A stretch of DNA of 64,000 nt, taken from Trypanosoma brucei gambiense DAL972. Its lineage: Eukaryota > Euglenozoa > Kinetoplastea > Trypanosomatida > Trypanosomatidae. Below, in pieces: positions 1 to 9,884 of this stretch. The stretch spans positions 1,026,262 through 1,090,261 of the forward strand of contig NC_026739.1 in NCBI RefSeq assembly GCF_000210295.1. The letters run 5' to 3'. The notes under the pieces were generated by a model. The model had not been told where the DNA came from and made no database searches. It was given only the letters and a program-made list of their open reading frames with translations. A program made the position numbers and the translations under genes. Position 1 is the stretch's first letter. Every line of letters begins with the position of its first letter.

Positions 1-1142
1 AGGCGCTGTTCCTCACGCTTGAGTTCCTGAAACTTTTCCAACCTTCGCTCCGTCTCTAATATTTTTTGCTTCTTGATTTCTATCTGCCGCTCCCGCTCCA
101 GACGCTTCGCCTTCGCCTGCTGAGCAAGGTCCTCGACGGCCTTCTGACGCATCATGGCCTCCTCCTGACGTTCCAGGTCCCTCGCTTTAATTCGATCCTG
201 AATAAGGTTCCAGTTTTCTTGCTTTACTGCGTCAGCTAATTTCTCACTCCTCTCTTTAGCATCTGCTAAAGCCTGTCTCTCTCGCGATATGCGCTCAGCC
301 TCATAATAGTCGCTCAGAAGGCTTTCCAGCTCCTCACGCTTCAACCGCTCCTCCATGATCTTTTTGCTTTGCTCCTCGAGGATTCGGGCCTTGACGGCTT
401 CTTTCTCACGAAGCAGCTTTTCATCCGTCTCCCTGCGACGACCTTTCTCAGCCAGGTATGCCTCAATAGCCTCGTCCTCGCGCTGCTGGCGTAGTCGCTC
501 ATTTTCCTTAATTTCCTTCCGCAGCCTGTAGAACTCATCCTGCTCCGCCTGGAGTTGCCGCTGCTTCTCACGCCGCTCCAAAGCTTCAAGGAACTCCTTC
601 TCCTGCAGACGCGCAGCGACAGCGTCGACAGCAAAGCGCTCTTGCCGGCTTTGTTCAGCATCACGCTCAGCTTGCGCCCTTCGCTCCTCGATCAGCTTGA
701 GTTGAGCCGCTTGGTGCTCATTAAATGCTTGAATTGCTTTCCTTCTTTTTTCTTCCTCTTCTGCCTTCTCCTTTGCTTCCTTTTCGGCCAAGTAGGCGTT
801 GTACTCTCGCTCTTCCTGTAAACGTTCTTCGCGGCGCTTGCAGCACTCATCAACCTGATCTGACCGGTCCACCTTCATGCGGGCGTGTTTCAGTTGCGCT
901 TCTAGGTTCCGCAACTCCGGAAGGTCGCGAACGAACTGTAGCATCTTCGCATCCTTCAACTCCAGGCGCTGTCGTTCCGCCAATTCCTTTGCAAGCGCCT
1001 CGTCGCGGGCTGCGGCACTTATCTTTCTCTCGCGCATCGCCTGAAATTCCGCCTCTTCCCGCTCCCGCGCGAGCTCTGCCTGAACAGCTTTGTAGCGATT
1101 CACACGGCGAAGCCGCTCAACACGGGCATCTCCAGCGTCCAT
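1..1142 (-). CDS. TPH-domain coiled-coil protein, MNS1/FAP127-like (3' end outside window)
   Basis: The reading frame is open from an ATG at 1142 to the window edge, about 380 codons, so the C-terminus is missing. The product is almost entirely charged alpha-helix, rich in Glu, Arg, Lys, Gln and Ala, without membrane segments. A stretch near residue 75 (ELRNLEAQLKHA) and the spacing of the Glu/Arg-rich helices resemble the trichohyalin-plectin homology (TPH) region of MNS1 (FAP127), a protein of the lumen of axonemal doublet microtubules. CFAP53 and CFAP45 share the TPH fold and are the alternatives. A flagellar role is inferred from the family. Upstream on the minus strand lies a T-rich tract (about 1337-1349) followed by AG, a plausible spliced-leader acceptor. 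It is the last visible gene of the left transcription unit. Confidence 0.6.
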   Translation of the reverse strand, partial: MDAGDARVERLRRVNRYKAVQAELAREREEAEFQAMRERKISAAARDEALAKELAERQRLELKDAKMLQFVRDLPELRNLEAQLKHARMKVDRSDQVDECCKRREERLQEEREYNAYLAEKEAKEKAEEEEKRRKAIQAFNEHQAAQLKLIEERRAQAERDAEQSRQERFAVDAVAARLQEKEFLEALERREKQRQLQAEQDEFYRLRKEIKENERLRQQREDEAIEAYLAEKGRRRETDEKLLREKEAVKARILEEQSKKIMEERLKREELESLLSDYYEAERISRERQALADAKERSEKLADAVKQENWNLIQDRIKARDLERQEEAMMRQKAVEDLAQQAKAKRLERERQIEIKKQKILETERRLEKFQELKREEQR

Positions 1143-2423
1143 AGTAATGTTCACAAACTAAGAAAGCACTACAATTGTGCGCAACCGAATACGGAAGATG
1201 AAATAGCGAAATTCTTGTCACATTCGGTGGCACGTAGTGGAAGCAACAGGGCAAGAATGAGACATTCACGTCAGTGCGTAGGCGAAGTGAAAAATCGAAA
1301 AGGGACCAGCGAAGGGAGAACGCAGGTAAAGCCTGCGAAAAAAAAAAACGATGATTGCCAATGGACACCCAGCAATAGACTGCCAACGCGTGCGCCCGTA
1401 AGGGATATCCGTGAACCCGGTGAAGTAAACGAGACAGAAACAACCCGTGTCCACGGCGATATGCATAACGTTAAGGAGTCACGTCCAAACCGCAGCTGCC
1501 TCCTTTTTATTTTTTTCTTTTCCTACCTTCTCTCGCCCGCCAGACTTTGCTCAGGCGTTTGACCTTTTCGGGAATGGGCGGGGAGGTACATCACAACCTC
1601 CGGGTAAATGTCAGCACTCCCACAGCAAAGAATTTTGAGTGAACGGTTAAGAGGGAAAAAATACGTAACGCGTCACGAATGAGTGTTAAGCAGAAAGGGG
1701 TGAAAAAATGAGGGTAATGCTTTCTTAAAACGTGAAGAGAAACGATACCGATACGCCAATTTTAAGACGAAAATCGAAGAGAGTCATGAAAGAAATTTGA
1801 CAAAATAATGCTGACCACAATCATAATGATGTGTATATGGGCTTACACTTCACTTGTTCGCGCTTCACGTAGCATCTCTTGTGCTTCAGTTGCAGAGAAT
1901 GGACAGAGAAGCCACGAAAAAAAAAACTCTATATGTGATGTCGCTGCAGCGTTTTGCTCATCATTTTCCACCCTCATGATTGGGACTGGAAACTGTCGTT
2001 CAAAGAAGGGTGCGAAGGTGTGGACAGATTCAAGGCGCCATCTTAAATGCTGGGCAGTGCCCACAACAATCAATCCTTGCAAATATCCACGCCCAACAGA
2101 TTCACAGTAATGTGCACGTCTGCGCACGCTTCCCGATACGCTGGTGGCACACGGCCCCGCAGTGCCCTCTAGAATACTCATGAAATAAAAACTCTTTTCC
2201 TCATTGCCAGCACTCAGCACTTCCATGAGAAAAATTCCCGCCACACATCCCTCCCCTAAATGTTGCCCCACCACCAAAAACAAAAACATTAACGAAAATG
2301 ATACAACTAAGGCATCTAACACGATACAGATAGTGGGTATGTGCTCGAAATGCCAGGGGCCATTCTCACTACAGTAACGCACGGTAAGCGCATGGCGAAC
2401 CGTTGTTACCACACCACAACCTC
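1143..2423. other. Intergenic/UTR between the RRM gene and the MNS1-like gene
   Basis: I see no convincing gene. The right part should be the 3' UTR of the RRM gene and the left part the 5' UTR of the MNS1-like gene. On the minus strand a T run at about 1337-1349 is followed by CGCAG, a good trans-splice acceptor. A 189-codon minus-strand frame at 1843-2412 lacks recognisable domains and looks fortuitous. Confidence 0.5.
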
Positions 2424-2885
2424 CTAATACGAATGCAACCGCCCCTCGCCTGCTGGACCGCTATTGTCATTCCAGCGCGCTCCCTCAAAGATTTCTCTGT
2501 CAGATGGGGGCGGGGGGACATCTGTCCGAGGATAGTTCTCGTCAAACCCCTCCAGTGGGATGTATGAGGGGTCGCGACCCAGCGCAGCTGCTTGGGCGTA
2601 CTCGCGCCCAACTTTGCGGCCATATTCTGAAATGCAAGGACTCCTCACGTGATATAATACCACCAGAGGTGTATTCCTGGATGCGCAATAGTGATGATGC
2701 AGCGCGGCGATCGCAGAGTCCGCATCGTCCACGGCGTTGTACATCACCTCCGCAAACTGCACCGATCCCTCAAACACAATCTTGACATCAGCAACGTGAC
2801 CGTAAGCCGAGAACAGGCGTTCTACATACTGCGCGTTCGCTACTGTGGGTAAATTTGCCACGAACAACAGAGCAGAAGAGGACAT
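2424..2885 (-). CDS. Single-RRM RNA-binding protein, 153 aa
   Basis: The frame stays open further upstream, but the first 61 codons are Cys/Arg-rich and unlike the rest. The ATG at 2885 begins directly with an RNA recognition motif, so I use it. RNP2 is LLFVANL at residues 6-12. The RNP1 position near 41-50 is degenerate and lacks the usual aromatic pair, so RNA contacts may be unusual or the domain may bind protein instead. The RRM ends near residue 80. A polar tail with a Pro-rich patch (VPPPPSD) follows. Short single-RRM proteins are common post-transcriptional regulators in trypanosomatids, where most regulation acts on mRNA. The specific target is unknown. The gene follows HMG-CoA reductase on the same strand. 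Confidence 0.75.
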   Translation of the reverse strand: MSSSALLFVANLPTVANAQYVERLFSAYGHVADVKIVFEGSVQFAEVMYNAVDDADSAIAALHHHYCASRNTPLVVLYHVRSPCISEYGRKVGREYAQAAALGRDPSYIPLEGFDENYPRTDVPPPPSDREIFEGARWNDNSGPAGEGRLHSY

Positions 2886-4518
2886 ATGCAAAACTTCCGT
2901 CACAACGTCTTCGAATCCCCAACACGTTTGCGTACAGTCCCTCACTTTTCCTCCTCTCTGGGTGCTGCGTCTTCGGTAAAAATTTAAACGAGAAAGGAAA
3001 ATAGAAGGGCATGCACCCCCACCATAACGGTACAAGTACGCACAACCGCATCGACTCTGCGCGAGCAACCTTTGCGGCAGAACACAATTCCCAAACGCAC
3101 ACCGAGGCGAACATATACAGAAAAGTTAAACTTAGCCACTCCAACAAAAATAAAAATACCTTTCCCCTTACATGCAGAAGGTTACTAGGACTGTTGTGCG
3201 GTGAGACATACACCAGACCACGCAACGAGTAAACGTACATGTGCATGCATACCGCACTGCCAAACTGGACAAAGAGGGAAGAAGGCAAACCAACCACGCC
3301 TACAATCCGCCTGCTGGGCTTCTACACCCTGTGCTTTGCCAAACACATGCACACGGGAAAATACACAAAGGAAGTTCCAACAGAAAAAAAAAAAAAGTAA
3401 CATGTTTGCTGCGCCACTCCCACCTCCCGTTAACATCGGAGTGGTTTGGGCCCGAAGCAAGCCATTTTCATTTGAAAAGGCGTCCCAACTACGTGCATCG
3501 CTTGTTCACACGCTATTGTAATGAATGTGCATCTTGCTTGGGCAGCTCGGTTGTGGTGAAAAAACAGCACAAACGCAGCGTTCAATAAAAAAGGCTGCAG
3601 CACCGCACGGTGTTGCGAAGCGACAACCAGATGCCGTAACACAAAGCACGTCACAATCCTGCGCCCACAGCACATTTATGAAGTCGGGCCGAGTCCGCGG
3701 TGGCGTGTTACCCGCAGCCTCCCCTTCAAATTGAGACGCTGCTTCGCTTCCATTGTTGTATCTTATGAATTCTGCAGATTTCCCTGGTTGGTCACCTTGG
3801 GGTAGGTGTTCTATTCCTTATCACCCACTGCCAGCATACATAGTTCGTGTAAAGCCTACATCGCTTCAATGACATCTTCATTCACCACATGTCGAGCCGC
3901 TACCTTCACTGCACAGCCGTGACACAAAGAGCGGTGGCGCCTATCGAAAACAAAGTCACACTGTACAACCAACCTTCCCTTTTACTACGATAATAAACAC
4001 CCCCTTCTGCTACTCCAATGGTACCACCACCCTGACTGGAAAGGTCCTCAGTTTAAGTTGAAATATTCGCTGCCGCGTACATGCGAACACGAGTCAGGGC
4101 AAACGGGTAACCTCAACACAAGGCGCGAACCCCCGTTTAGCGTCAGCTTGTACAGAGAAAATCAAGCAGCACGACCACATTAAGGAACGGGAATAATCCC
4201 CAGAAATACGGGCGCGCCGGCCCTCTTGCCCTCTTTCGGAGCGATGCTAAAGGGTCGAAATCGGCACACCCATAGGTAATACGATAATGAACACGCACAC
4301 CCGAACACTCAAGAAGGAGGAAAGAGGTGCAGATGACCAGCACCTACACCGTACATGCACTACCCGCTTACACGAGCACTGAAACTCCGATCAGCCACCG
4401 CCACTTAATCACAGCAATAACGTAAGCGCATACTCCTCCCCTTGTGCAACCCACAAGGACAACGCACATTGCCCTCTCCACCACACTCTACTTCATACTG
4501 GTTTCATTTTTATCCGCA
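2886..4518. other. Intergenic/UTR between HMGR and the RRM gene
   Basis: This 1.6-kb stretch should carry the HMGR 3' UTR and the RRM 5' UTR. A 14-base A run on the plus strand near 3384-3397 is a T tract on the transcribed strand and may feed trans-splicing of the RRM gene. Short frames on both strands show no domains. Confidence 0.5.
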
Positions 4519-5823
4519 TTACTTCCTACGATTCAACCGCATGTGGGCACTTAGGAGGTGCCCTGCAGCCAACCCTGACATGAGCGACAGTTCCGCAGAA
4601 AGAACACCAGCCGCAACAAGACGTGAGAGAAGCTGCGCGTTGGCCCCTGGTGCTTCCTTGTTCGACCCAGCACACCCGATCATATCTAAGCACCCACTCT
4701 GGGCTGGTAGACCCGTGCCACCACCAACTGTTCCCACCTCAATGCTGGGCATTGCGACCGAAATGAGCAGATCGTTCCCAACTTTAGACATTGTGGTGAT
4801 GCAGGTGGAGGATTCCACCACCTGCGCTGGGTCCTGTCCCGTCGCAATGAAAATTGCTGCAACAACATTGGCAGCTTGTGCATTAAAGCCACCAACAGAA
4901 CCGGCAACAGCTGAGCCAACGAGGTTTTTGTCGATATTTAGTGACACAAGATCCTCAACGGTGCACTTTAATGTGCGCTCAACCAACTCGCCCCTTACGA
5001 GCGCCTCGGCAACGACAGTTTTTCCTCTCCCCTCAATCCAGTTCACTGCGGAGGGTTTCTTGTCAGTGCAGTAGTTCCCCGACAACGCAATAACCTTCAT
5101 CGACGGAAAGTTTTGCTTTATTAACTCCAATGCCTTGTCGACACCTTTGGTTATCATGTTCATCCCCATCGCATCTCCGGTGGTCGCGCGGAACCGAATA
5201 TAGGCTTTGCGACCGATGATGACGCACTTGAGCGACTGCAACTTCCCAAATCGCGTCGTGCTCTCGAAAGCTGCTTTGATTTCAGTGAAATTTTCTACAC
5301 AAAAATTATGAAGCCTTCCCGCCTCTTCCAAAGACTCAACCTCCACTACTGGAGCACGTGACATGCCCTCGCCCAAGATCAGTGTCTTACAGCCCCCACT
5401 TTGGGATATAGCTCGTGCGCCTCGATGTGTGCTGGCAACCAGGGCACCTTCTGTCGTGGCCATGGGAATGGGGTATTCACAGCCATCCATTATTATTGGC
5501 CCAGCCATACCAAGAGGAATAGGAACGTAACCCACAATATTTTCACAGTTCTGACCAACCACTCGATCCCATTCGTAGTTTTCAAATGGTATACGCTCCA
5601 AGCTTTTCCTCTTCACCTCCGCACTTTGGGAGGATGCCACATAGTCGGACACCACCTCACGACGCACAGCGATAGCGCGCTGGTAGTCGGGCTCCAGAGC
5701 CTGCTCTAACCCATAAAAGGTTAATTGACGACTGCTTACGGCTTTAACAAGCTCGGCATTGCTCATTGCGCCCCAACCCGTTTTGCCTGTCCCACAAGCA
5801 CATGAGAGAGTCCTACGAAGCAT
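4519..5823 (-). CDS. HMGR: 3-hydroxy-3-methylglutaryl-CoA reductase, soluble eukaryotic class I form
   Basis: This is the rate-limiting enzyme of isoprenoid/sterol synthesis, reducing HMG-CoA to mevalonate with two NADPH. The catalytic domain is complete. It has the TEGALVAS segment with catalytic Glu125, DAMGMNM near 217-223 for cofactor binding, the catalytic Lys in CTDKKP near 252-257, Asp331 in ATGQDP, and the C-terminal His427 in SAHMRLNR. The large N-terminal sterol-sensing membrane domain of animal and yeast enzymes is absent, as known in trypanosomatids, where the enzyme is mitochondrial. I start at the ATG at 5823 (434 aa), because the frame only extends upstream through a TTG. The resulting N-terminus MLRRTLSCACG is Arg-rich and presequence-like. 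A 13-base T run followed by AG lies about 33 bases upstream on the minus strand, giving a very short 5' UTR. Confidence 0.97.
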   Translation of the reverse strand: MLRRTLSCACGTGKTGWGAMSNAELVKAVSSRQLTFYGLEQALEPDYQRAIAVRREVVSDYVASSQSAEVKRKSLERIPFENYEWDRVVGQNCENIVGYVPIPLGMAGPIIMDGCEYPIPMATTEGALVASTHRGARAISQSGGCKTLILGEGMSRAPVVEVESLEEAGRLHNFCVENFTEIKAAFESTTRFGKLQSLKCVIIGRKAYIRFRATTGDAMGMNMITKGVDKALELIKQNFPSMKVIALSGNYCTDKKPSAVNWIEGRGKTVVAEALVRGELVERTLKCTVEDLVSLNIDKNLVGSAVAGSVGGFNAQAANVVAAIFIATGQDPAQVVESSTCITTMSKVGNDLLISVAMPSIEVGTVGGGTGLPAQSGCLDMIGCAGSNKEAPGANAQLLSRLVAAGVLSAELSLMSGLAAGHLLSAHMRLNRRK

Positions 5824-7175
5824 TGCTAGTGCTTTTGACGACAAAATGCTTGGTAGCTTAAAAAAAAAAAAATCTGCAAAAGTGGGGAACTAAAAAGTGA
5901 ACAAGGGATATCAGAATGAAAAAGTGAGCCTGTTATTCACTTTTTCCGGAGGAGCCTTCCCACCCACACACCCTCCAAAAAAAAAAACGGAACAAAACAG
6001 TTAGACTTTTACCACTCCCACGGAGGATAACCAATCCTCCCGACCGTGGACTTAAGGAACACGAAACAACACGTCAGGAAACCAGTGAACCGAACACTGG
6101 CAGTACCTTATGCGCAGTTATGAGCCTAGTGGCTGACCGTAAGGCACTAATGTGTACCTACGTACGTATATCGGTGCTAACGGGTTGCTCTGTCATCACC
6201 TGTTTGTAGGCCGGTCTGAAGCGCATCGAGCAAATAGTTGGAAGAAGACACGCCTAATCGAAGGGTCGCTACTCGTGACGTCCCCATCACCCATGACTAA
6301 TGAAGTCTCTGCTTAAAGGAGTAAATTGTGGAAAACATAAACAGCTAGAGGTGGAAAAAAAAAAATCTTGCTCTACGGCATGAAGAACAGAAACCCTTTT
6401 CGGCAGTGGCCAACGCTAATACAGTAGACAACAGAAAAAGTGGATTCAAGAGCAAATTATTGACAATGTTCGACCCTCTCCTCCCCTCATGCACCGCAAG
6501 CACATTACCCGGTTCAAGTATAAGCAGGCATCCTCATGTTACTGCTTCGCTCGGCTGCAAACCGAGTTAGGTCTGCCACGAACGATCGTGGAGCCAGTCG
6601 GTGATAACATTGCCTTGGCGCCACTGCTTCTAGCAACTTGTGAATCGTCGGTTGATTCATTGAATTTCAAACCGTCGGGAAACAGCCACCCACCGTGAAA
6701 CCGTAGGATTAAAGGAACGTGCATAACGTTGTTGAAACTAAAATAAAAAGCACCTGCTTCCTGACGCAGACATCGTATTTCTCCCTTTGATATTCCTGTA
6801 GCGAACCAATCGATCCAGAGGGGCTTACAAAACAGAAGCCACAGAACACCCAAGACCAGGTAAGGCGTGTCGTGCAGCCCAAGCTGCACCGAAATAAAGA
6901 TTACCTGATATATTTGGGATGTTGTAACCACTTCGGTAAATCCCGAGAAATTAATTCTGTACCGCTCCAAACACTACCGATGGGGCAGCAATGGTAAAAA
7001 GCCGAGCGTAAGCACAACATCGAGAAACATCACCCCCTATGAAGCAAGTATTTGTGGCGGAACACCCCAAATGGCCACAGCATTACTTGCCTTGCCACAT
7101 GCACATGACTAGAACAACAGTTACTGGGTTGGGAAACGTTTGTTTCCACTCAACCTTTCATTTGCAAACCATTAT
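5824..7175. other. Intergenic/UTR between the FKBP15-like gene and HMGR
   Basis: This should hold the 3' UTR of the FKBP15-like gene and the HMGR splice site. The A run at 5860-5872 is a T tract on the minus strand and sits just before an AG. Another A run lies near 6356-6364. A 143-codon minus-strand frame at 6539-6970 begins with TTG and shows no domain, so I do not call it. Confidence 0.5.
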
Positions 7176-9581
7176 CTACAGGGACTTCCCACAAGTGATT
7201 TCGAGCAGAAGCGAACGATAAAGCGCATTAACGTCGTCTAAACAGCATTTCTCGGACTCCTTGGCATTGTTGATGTCATCGAACCTCAGTTCCACTATAT
7301 GGCTGAGCTGTCCTCCCTCTTCTAGTGGCCCAGTTCCACCCGAATTTAGCTCTACACCATCGGCAAAGTACGGCACATGTGTAGGCGGGAAACGAACAAT
7401 GTCACCCTTTATCGTCCCAGAAACCCATTCCATAACTTCCCTGCGTTCCCGGTCAATCGCAGCCTGCCTTTCCTCTTCACGTTTTGTCTCGAAATCGTAG
7501 CTAACGTTTTCGTTCATCCGCAGTGAGTGAATTAGTGCCAGCAGGTCATCCCGACCAATTGGGTGCGAAAGCTTTTCGACTGTTGACCTCATGCTCGCGA
7601 ATACGTCACTTTCAACTCTGTCTGCCGCTGTTTTCAAAGAATTCAACTCCACCTCCATCTGCGTGTTCTGTGCCGTAACCGTGCTGATCGTCTTCTCCAA
7701 CACTACAACTTGAGCCCCCACTCGGCACTCGTCCGCCTCATTTTGCTCCTTTGCCACCCTTAAACGCACACACATGGCGTTTAACTCAGCTTTCCGTCGC
7801 TGAATGGTGATGGATAATTCTTGTGTAGCCGCGTCGGCCTCCACAAGAGCCTCATTCTGGGCATCCTCAATGCCCTGGAAGCGCCCTCTCTCAAAAGAAT
7901 CTTGTGCAACCCTTTGCCGTTCCTCCTGGTACCTTCTTTCACGTACAGACAGCTCCTCAAGTAGCTCCTGCCGCAACTCACGAACATCCTCAGCACCCTT
8001 GCCACGCTCATCTTCTATTAACTGCACGTAGTGAAGCTTATCACTCTCTATCTTCTGCCTCTGCTCCTCTATCTGACCTTCCTTCAGACGAATGTCGTCT
8101 GTAATACTGCGCAGCTGATCGTTGAGAGTCGTGGCGTTTGATTCCATAATTTTCCGACGCGAGCTCTCCTCTGTATGGGCTGCTTCAGCTGCCGCGAGCT
8201 TCGCCTTATTAGTCTGCAACACAACTGATGCAACTTGTAGGCTTCGCTTCTCGGTCTTAATGTCCTGGTCAGTGACGTGAAGGAGTTGCTTTATTGAAGA
8301 CAAATGACGAGAAACATCTTCGCGTTCGGAATGAATTCTCGTAAGTTGAGCCTGGGCGTCTGCCAACCTTCGGTCCAAATCCAATTTATTTTCGTTAAGC
8401 AAATTAATAGTACTTTTTTTCTCTTCAGCAAGCATGTTGGTTGTTGCGCTAAATTTCTCAACTTTCTTTTGTAGATCTCTATTTTTCTCCTCCATTTGCT
8501 TCAGGGTGATTTCCTTCTGGGAAAGTAGTTCTTTGTTCTGCTCAGTGTCGCTCATGAGCTTCTGTACTGAATACTCGACTTGGGCGCTAGACAAACTGTG
8601 AGGCTTCGTGTCGCGTTCAAAGAGCTTGACATCGTTCATGAAGACATCGAGTTGCTGGCGAATGCTCTGCAGTTGCCTCGTGAGCAGTTCGGCGCAGTCG
8701 CGAAGCCGGTCAACAGCTGATAGTTGCTCCCTGTTAAAGCCAGCCGGTGGTGGAGGCACCGCGTAAGCCGCATCAGGACTCAAGTTACTTACTCCATCAG
8801 CTTTTTGACCTGACATGTTGGAAGGCGAAGTCAGAAAGGGAACGACCCCACTATTGTTTCCTTCACCGGTCAAAGTATCCTTTTTCTTTACCACGTGCAT
8901 GAAAAAGCAGGTATGCACCTGTGCCCCTGCCCCACGCCTGACCTTCGAGGGTACCACTACGAAACGAGACCCCTTCTCAGTCATTCCAATAAGCATACCC
9001 TCAAACCCCTTCATGTCTGGTGTAACACTGAGGTGGTTTGTTGGAACACACAATGCAACCGGTTTATCGTCGTGAAGATTTCCATCCAACTTGCTTCCGA
9101 GTGTGGGAAGTTCTTTTCGCGGATTTTCAGCTTGGATAACCCAACAAATATAACGAACCTTCACTTGATCGTTAGCGAGGATAATTCGATCCCTATTCCC
9201 CATGGTAACATCACAAGCAATAATACTCTGCTCCGGAGAGCCAGACACACCGTACATAGCTACAGTTACATGCGCACAGAACTTAATCGCCTCATCCTCT
9301 TCTTCAAAAAGCATAGACCAGCACCTCCCTTGCTCATCCTTAAAAGATACGTATCCTCCTTCTTGTAGTGCGATACACGCACCCGTTTCATTGTTGGAAG
9401 TAATAACTGCAGTGCACAGGTACTCACTCCTTTCGTCATAGCAACCCATTTTATAAATGGGAGGATCGGAAAGTGTACCGATAATTGTGCAACCCACCGG
9501 CCCATAATCTTCGTATTGACCACTTTTCTCATCAAAAAGATATAAATTAACTCTTACCAGACATGTGTGTTGGGCTGCCAT
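7176..9581 (-). CDS. FKBP15/WAFL-like protein: WH1 domain, degenerate FKBP fold, long coiled coil
   Basis: The frame extends to a GTG, but the first ATG is at 9581, giving 801 residues. Residues about 6-110 look like a WH1/EVH1 domain, including WSMLFEEEDEAIKFCAHV, close to the end of the FKBP15 WH1 domain. Residues about 135-235 match an FKBP-type isomerase fold in outline: an ANDQVKVRY start, FEGMLIGMTEKGSRFVVVP in the place of the FKBP Gly-Met-Lys-x-Gly loop, and an FFMHVV strand. Most active-site aromatics are not evident, so isomerase activity is doubtful. A Pro-rich linker (AVPPPPAGF) precedes a coiled coil of about 400 residues. In animals FKBP15 links early endosomes to actin and microtubules. 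A trafficking or cytoskeletal role here is inference. Confidence 0.7.
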   Translation of the reverse strand: MAAQHTCLVRVNLYLFDEKSGQYEDYGPVGCTIIGTLSDPPIYKMGCYDERSEYLCTAVITSNNETGACIALQEGGYVSFKDEQGRCWSMLFEEEDEAIKFCAHVTVAMYGVSGSPEQSIIACDVTMGNRDRIILANDQVKVRYICWVIQAENPRKELPTLGSKLDGNLHDDKPVALCVPTNHLSVTPDMKGFEGMLIGMTEKGSRFVVVPSKVRRGAGAQVHTCFFMHVVKKKDTLTGEGNNSGVVPFLTSPSNMSGQKADGVSNLSPDAAYAVPPPPAGFNREQLSAVDRLRDCAELLTRQLQSIRQQLDVFMNDVKLFERDTKPHSLSSAQVEYSVQKLMSDTEQNKELLSQKEITLKQMEEKNRDLQKKVEKFSATTNMLAEEKKSTINLLNENKLDLDRRLADAQAQLTRIHSEREDVSRHLSSIKQLLHVTDQDIKTEKRSLQVASVVLQTNKAKLAAAEAAHTEESSRRKIMESNATTLNDQLRSITDDIRLKEGQIEEQRQKIESDKLHYVQLIEDERGKGAEDVRELRQELLEELSVRERRYQEERQRVAQDSFERGRFQGIEDAQNEALVEADAATQELSITIQRRKAELNAMCVRLRVAKEQNEADECRVGAQVVVLEKTISTVTAQNTQMEVELNSLKTAADRVESDVFASMRSTVEKLSHPIGRDDLLALIHSLRMNENVSYDFETKREEERQAAIDRERREVMEWVSGTIKGDIVRFPPTHVPYFADGVELNSGGTGPLEEGGQLSHIVELRFDDINNAKESEKCCLDDVNALYRSLLLEITCGKSL

Positions 9582-9884
9582 ATCATTCGACGAAGGGTAG
9601 ATCCCCTGTTTCACTGGAACCGCTGTTTGCTTTTCTTTCTTCACCAGAAAGCAGTACGAAAAGAGAGTTGCAGCAACAAACCAGTCCTCCTTAATGATAT
9701 ACTGCCTCGCTTATTATTTTATTTTTATGGGGAAAGGGGGAAAAAAGCGGGGAAAAGTAAATGTTAAACCAATATGGCCACGGGGAAACAAGGTGAAGGG
9801 AGAGCATCTCGTTAAAACTACTAAAAGAGCGACAAATAACCGAAAGCGATATGTGACGGTTTCTTGACGCTTGTTCACCATAAG
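9582..9884. other. Short intergenic region
   Basis: This should contain the 3' end signals of the 407-residue gene and the splice acceptor of the FKBP15-like gene. The plus strand is purine-rich near 9727-9757 (AAAAAAG runs), which is pyrimidine-rich on the transcribed strand. No gene is seen. Confidence 0.5.

Noticed and set aside
1843..2412. 189-codon minus-strand frame
   Set aside because: It lies where the RRM gene 3' UTR is expected, has mixed hydrophobic and Cys-rich composition without domains, and shows no splice acceptor of its own.
6539..6970. 143-codon minus-strand frame between the FKBP15-like gene and HMGR
   Set aside because: It starts only with TTG, and the nearest ATG leaves a short, domain-free product.
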